Below are positions 60,964 to 64,000 of a stretch of DNA of 64,000 nt, piece by piece. The DNA lies in assembly GCF_009618275.1 (NCBI RefSeq), contig NZ_WIAD01000003.1:62001-126000 (forward strand). Direction: 5' to 3'. Source of the stretch: Roseimaritima sediminicola. Its GTDB lineage: Bacteria > Planctomycetota > Planctomycetia > Pirellulales > Pirellulaceae. A model generated the notes under the pieces. That model worked only from the letters and a program-made list of their open reading frames with translations. It did not search any database and had not been told where the DNA came from. The position numbers were made by a program, and so were the translations under genes. Numbering within the stretch: the stretch's first letter is position 1; each line of letters opens with the position of its first letter.

Positions 60964-63900
60964 TTATCCGGCGCTGGCGTTCTCGATCGTCACCGCCATG
61001 ATGATCGGAGCGCTGTTGTCTTCGCCCTTGACGAACTCAAGCCGCTCGATTGTCTCGTCCCGCCGAGGCGTGATATTCAGGTAGCGGATTTGTTGGTCGC
61101 CCAGTTCAAAGGCGAACTGGCTTTGCGGCACATCCACGCGGCGAATGTAATCGGCAAAGTGCACGCCGTTTCGCAGCGGATGGTCTTCGCTGCGGCCATC
61201 CGCGTAATGCAGGCGGACGATCATCGAAACGGTCTGCCGCCGATCGTAGGGATAATTCCATCCACCGACGCCGCTCAGCAGATGGATCTTGGCCGCCGGC
61301 GAGTTGACCGGCACAGTCACCGAGCGCGGCATCTTGGGCGGCAGGGATCCGTTGGGCCCGTGCAGCAAAATAATGTTCGGCCGGGACTTGCCCTCTGGAT
61401 CGGTCAAGACGAAGGGGACGTTCTCGAAGACTTTGGCGTTCCAGTCCGAAAACACCATTCGGTCCGGGCCGTCGTCGCCGTCGTGAAACAAGCCTTTGGT
61501 GCTGATCGCCGTCGCCGCGCGATCCAGTGGCAAGGGAACGAATCGTCCCTTGTCGGTCAGGAATTCCAGCAGATCCGCCAATTCCTGCTGGCTGATCTGT
61601 TTTTCAAACCCCTCTGGCATCACCGATTGCCGCGACGCGATCAATTCTTCGATCTCGTCGCGTGCCACGTCGATCGTCTTGCCCTGCGAATCGACAATCG
61701 TGATGCTCGTTCGCGACTCCCCGGCCAGCATCCCGTTGATCACTTGACCATCGATCGTCAGGACGTTGTACAGACGATAATTGCCTTCGACGTTGCGCGA
61801 GGGGTCGATGATGTGAACCAACAGTTCGCTTTTGGGATGCACCGCCATGCCGGTCAGGTCGGGTCCGATCTTGTGTCCGATATCGCCGTGTTTGTGACAC
61901 GCCGCACAGACCTTTTTGAAGACCGCCCGGCCCGCATCGACATTGCCGGTTTGCTCGGTCAGATGCATCAGCGATTGCAGGACCTTCTCACGGTCGGCGT
62001 CGGGCAAGCCACCGCCCATGGCGAGCAATGCTTCGGCCCGCTTCTGCAGCGCTGCATCCGGATACGATCGCAGCGACTGTTTCTGTTCAAGGCTCAACTC
62101 ATTCAGGTCGAACTCACGCTGCTCCGCCGCAGCCAACAGCGTCCGGGCCCAAGCCGGTTTGCCCAACAACAAACTGATCGCGGTGTTTTTGACGCTGGGG
62201 GTAAATCCGGACAGCGCGTCCAGCACGACTTCGCCGGCGGTGGCCGATTCGCTGGCCGCGATCGCGCCGAGCAGTCCCGCCCCGAGTTGAGGCGAAGTTT
62301 GCGGCGTGATCACCGCGACGATTTCTTCCACCGCCTCGTCCTCTGCCGCGCGAAAGCCGATCAGGTCGCGAGCCGCGGCGACGCGAGCTTCCGCCGCCGC
62401 GTCCTCATTGCCCAGGAGGTCGACCAAGGCATCGACGATCTCGTCGGCGTACGATTCCAGGGCCCGCGTATTGCACTGGGCGGCCACTCGCAGCAATTTG
62501 ACTTTGGCTTCGGCGGGCAAGGCATCGAAGGCCGCGACAAAGGCCTGATCCAGCTCGGTGTTCGCGACCACGCGGAAGTCGCTGGGCAATCCTTCGGTCA
62601 ATCCATCCAGCGCGGCGACCGCCAGCGGTGCGGGGCTGCGGGCCAAACCATCCAGCAAACGCTGAAGCCGATCGGCGTCGGGGCGACCGCGGGCAACATG
62701 CTCGGCCACGCGACCGATCAATTGACGAGAACCCTGCGAGACCACCGGTTCCTGAAGCTCCGCAATCGCCCTCAGGAAACCATCGGCATGCGCCGCTGCC
62801 GCGGCGGTGAAGCCATCGAGCAGGATGTCGTCGAGCTCTGGGCGAACCAAAAGCGCGACAAGTCGACCGGCCCGATCCGAGGCCGGCATGTCGGCCAGTG
62901 TCAGCAGCGCCTGCAAACGAACCTGGGCGTCTTCGTCGCCAAAGATCGTGGGAGCATTCATCAACACGTCCAGCCCCTGCGGGTGAACGGGCAACAGCGC
63001 CAGCGCCGCGCGGCGGACGCCGGGCGAGCGATGCGCGATGCCGCTGGCGAGCAATTCGGCCGCCTCGGAGGATCCCGCCGCAAACCATCCCAGACCGTCC
63101 AGCGTGTGCAGGGCGTGGATGGCGCCAACGTTTAAACCGAGGGCGTCGACCGATTCGTCTTGGACCAGTGAGACCAACGCAGGAATCGCCTCCCGGGCTT
63201 CGCGTTCGATCAACAGTCGCTGGGCGTGCAGCCGCCACACGAAGGATGGATGCTGCAGTTGTTCGACCAATTGCTCTGCGGACGCCGCGGCCAAAGACGC
63301 GAAGGCATGCAGTTGCTCCTGGTCGTCCTCGGTGGCCACCACGCGATAGATTCGACCGTGTTTCTTGTCACGCAGGTCGCTCTCGTAGGCGGCGCCTTTG
63401 CCGGTTTCAAAGCCCTGGGGCGTGGGGTTGTGCTGGACGATGTAGTTGTACCAGTCGATCACCCAAACCGCCCCGTCGGGACCGACTTCGGCCATCACCG
63501 GGGCGCTCCATTCGTCGTCGCTGGCCAGCAGATTCAGCGGGCTGGTCGAGGAATAATCCGCGCCCTCGCGGCGCAGCACAAAGGTGCCCACCAGGTGACC
63601 GGTCGGCCCGCAGACAAAGGCCGTCCGGTTCCACCACTGCTCCGGGAAGGCCCGCGCGGTGTACAGGGCGTGGCCAGCGGCAGCGGTGTAACCGCCGTGA
63701 TGGTCGACCTGACGAACCTTGTCGGTGATCGGATCGAACCGGTGCGAGTCGGCGATCGTGTGCAGCGTGGACGGGGCCCAGCCGCGAACGCGTTCGTAGT
63801 AGCGATTCGGGATCGGCATGAACATGCTGGGATTGTGATTGGCGGTCGAGCCGAAAATAAGACCTTCCTCGCTGATCCCCAAACCCCACGTGTTGTTATC

Positions 63901-64000
63901 GCTGGAACGAATAAATTCCAGGTCGGTCACTCGCGGCGGATCGGTCTGAGACAGCTTGAATCGCCAGAATCCCTGCCGGAAGGATTGGGCCTGATGCATT
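60964..64000 (-). CDS. PVC-type membrane-bound dehydrogenase/HEAT/cytochrome c protein (5' truncated)
   Basis: The visible 1011 residues are the C-terminal part of a large planctomycete protein whose start lies beyond the window. Order: a beta-propeller end ('TWGLGISEEGLIFGST', 'VMAEVGPDGAVWVIDWYNYIV', L-sorbosone-dehydrogenase-like), HEAT repeats (about residues 240-600), then a cytochrome c domain with haem site 'CAACH' (61894-61908) and the distal 'GPDLTGMAV'. A C-terminal beta domain comes last ('KIHLLSGVGGWNYPYD', 'HFADYIRRVDVP'). Such proteins are presumed periplasmic or outer-membrane dehydrogenases that pass electrons to haem; substrates are unknown. Confidence 0.92.
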   Translation of the reverse strand, partial: MHQAQSFRQGFWRFKLSQTDPPRVTDLEFIRSSDNNTWGLGISEEGLIFGSTANHNPSMFMPIPNRYYERVRGWAPSTLHTIADSHRFDPITDKVRQVDHHGGYTAAAGHALYTARAFPEQWWNRTAFVCGPTGHLVGTFVLRREGADYSSTSPLNLLASDDEWSAPVMAEVGPDGAVWVIDWYNYIVQHNPTPQGFETGKGAAYESDLRDKKHGRIYRVVATEDDQEQLHAFASLAAASAEQLVEQLQHPSFVWRLHAQRLLIEREAREAIPALVSLVQDESVDALGLNVGAIHALHTLDGLGWFAAGSSEAAELLASGIAHRSPGVRRAALALLPVHPQGLDVLMNAPTIFGDEDAQVRLQALLTLADMPASDRAGRLVALLVRPELDDILLDGFTAAAAAHADGFLRAIAELQEPVVSQGSRQLIGRVAEHVARGRPDADRLQRLLDGLARSPAPLAVAALDGLTEGLPSDFRVVANTELDQAFVAAFDALPAEAKVKLLRVAAQCNTRALESYADEIVDALVDLLGNEDAAAEARVAAARDLIGFRAAEDEAVEEIVAVITPQTSPQLGAGLLGAIAASESATAGEVVLDALSGFTPSVKNTAISLLLGKPAWARTLLAAAEQREFDLNELSLEQKQSLRSYPDAALQKRAEALLAMGGGLPDADREKVLQSLMHLTEQTGNVDAGRAVFKKVCAACHKHGDIGHKIGPDLTGMAVHPKSELLVHIIDPSRNVEGNYRLYNVLTIDGQVINGMLAGESRTSITIVDSQGKTIDVARDEIEELIASRQSVMPEGFEKQISQQELADLLEFLTDKGRFVPLPLDRAATAISTKGLFHDGDDGPDRMVFSDWNAKVFENVPFVLTDPEGKSRPNIILLHGPNGSLPPKMPRSVTVPVNSPAAKIHLLSGVGGWNYPYDRRQTVSMIVRLHYADGRSEDHPLRNGVHFADYIRRVDVPQSQFAFELGDQQIRYLNITPRRDETIERLEFVKGEDNSAPIIMAVTIENASAG

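Noticed and set aside
60901-63135. A 744-codon plus-strand open frame opposite the PVC cytochrome gene
   Set aside because: It is the antisense shadow of a high-GC gene: no domain, heavy Arg/Gln/His bias, while the minus-strand protein has clear motifs.

Overview
The window looks like a chromosomal segment of a planctomycete, probably of the Pirellulaceae / Rhodopirellula type. It has high GC and many long antisense open frames. Lineage markers include a DUF1559 prepilin-like protein followed by a tiny lipoprotein, a PVC-type giant protein with a C-x-x-C-H haem site, a DUF1080 protein, PQQ-propeller and HEAT proteins, and several Gfo/Idh/MocA oxidoreductases. No insertion sequence, phage gene, CRISPR array, tRNA or rRNA was seen.

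Layout. 0-4.4 kb: the end of an M28-PDZ peptidase, then an envelope block ompH/skp - lpxC - lpxA - Gfo/Idh (possibly GnnA-like). 4.7-8.9 kb: a FlgI-HEAT lipoprotein, a coiled-coil protein and a UVR-motif protein. 8.9-13.2 kb: a RegB-like redox kinase, a DASS transporter, an enolase-superfamily enzyme and a small BON-like protein. 13.5-19.4 kb (minus strand): a VKOR-DsbA fusion, a ketosynthase lacking its nucleophile, and a BshB1 deacetylase coupled to a PQQ propeller. 19.6-27.8 kb (plus): an rRNA-type methyltransferase, LarE, a Ser/Thr kinase, a Dabb protein, fumarase C, Bpt/Ate, and flotillin FloA with a partner. 27.9-33.6 kb: a REC-PP2C regulator and an ABC efflux operon (ATPase, FtsX-like permease, HlyD/MacA adaptor). 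33.7-36.4 kb: DinB, an alpha/beta hydrolase and small membrane proteins. 36.4-42 kb (minus): a secreted Pro-rich protein, guaB, an AEC transporter and a LarA-like protein. 42.2-48 kb: a LolA/thioredoxin-like lipoprotein, a MITE-like element, ileS (type 2) and an Asp-rich protein. 48.3-54.4 kb (plus): an LpoB/COG3014 lipoprotein pair, rhamnulokinase, a Gfo/Idh enzyme and a ferredoxin. 54.5-64 kb (minus): a PAS hybrid kinase, DUF1080, a secreted phospholipase A2-like protein, DUF1559 plus small lipoprotein, and a truncated PVC cytochrome.

Most genes are housekeeping or envelope functions. The structures that gene calls do not explain are: in-frame minisatellites (mostly 15 bp) in seven or more genes; a dispersed palindromic repeat related to GTGGCATAGGCTTCCAGCC at four loci; a 31-bp hairpin repeat array; a roughly 375-bp MITE-like element with terminal inverted repeats and a 15-bp flanking direct repeat; and a strong plus-strand terminator with no plus-strand gene before it, which marks a possible small RNA. 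All functional calls come from reading motifs by eye; no database search was run.
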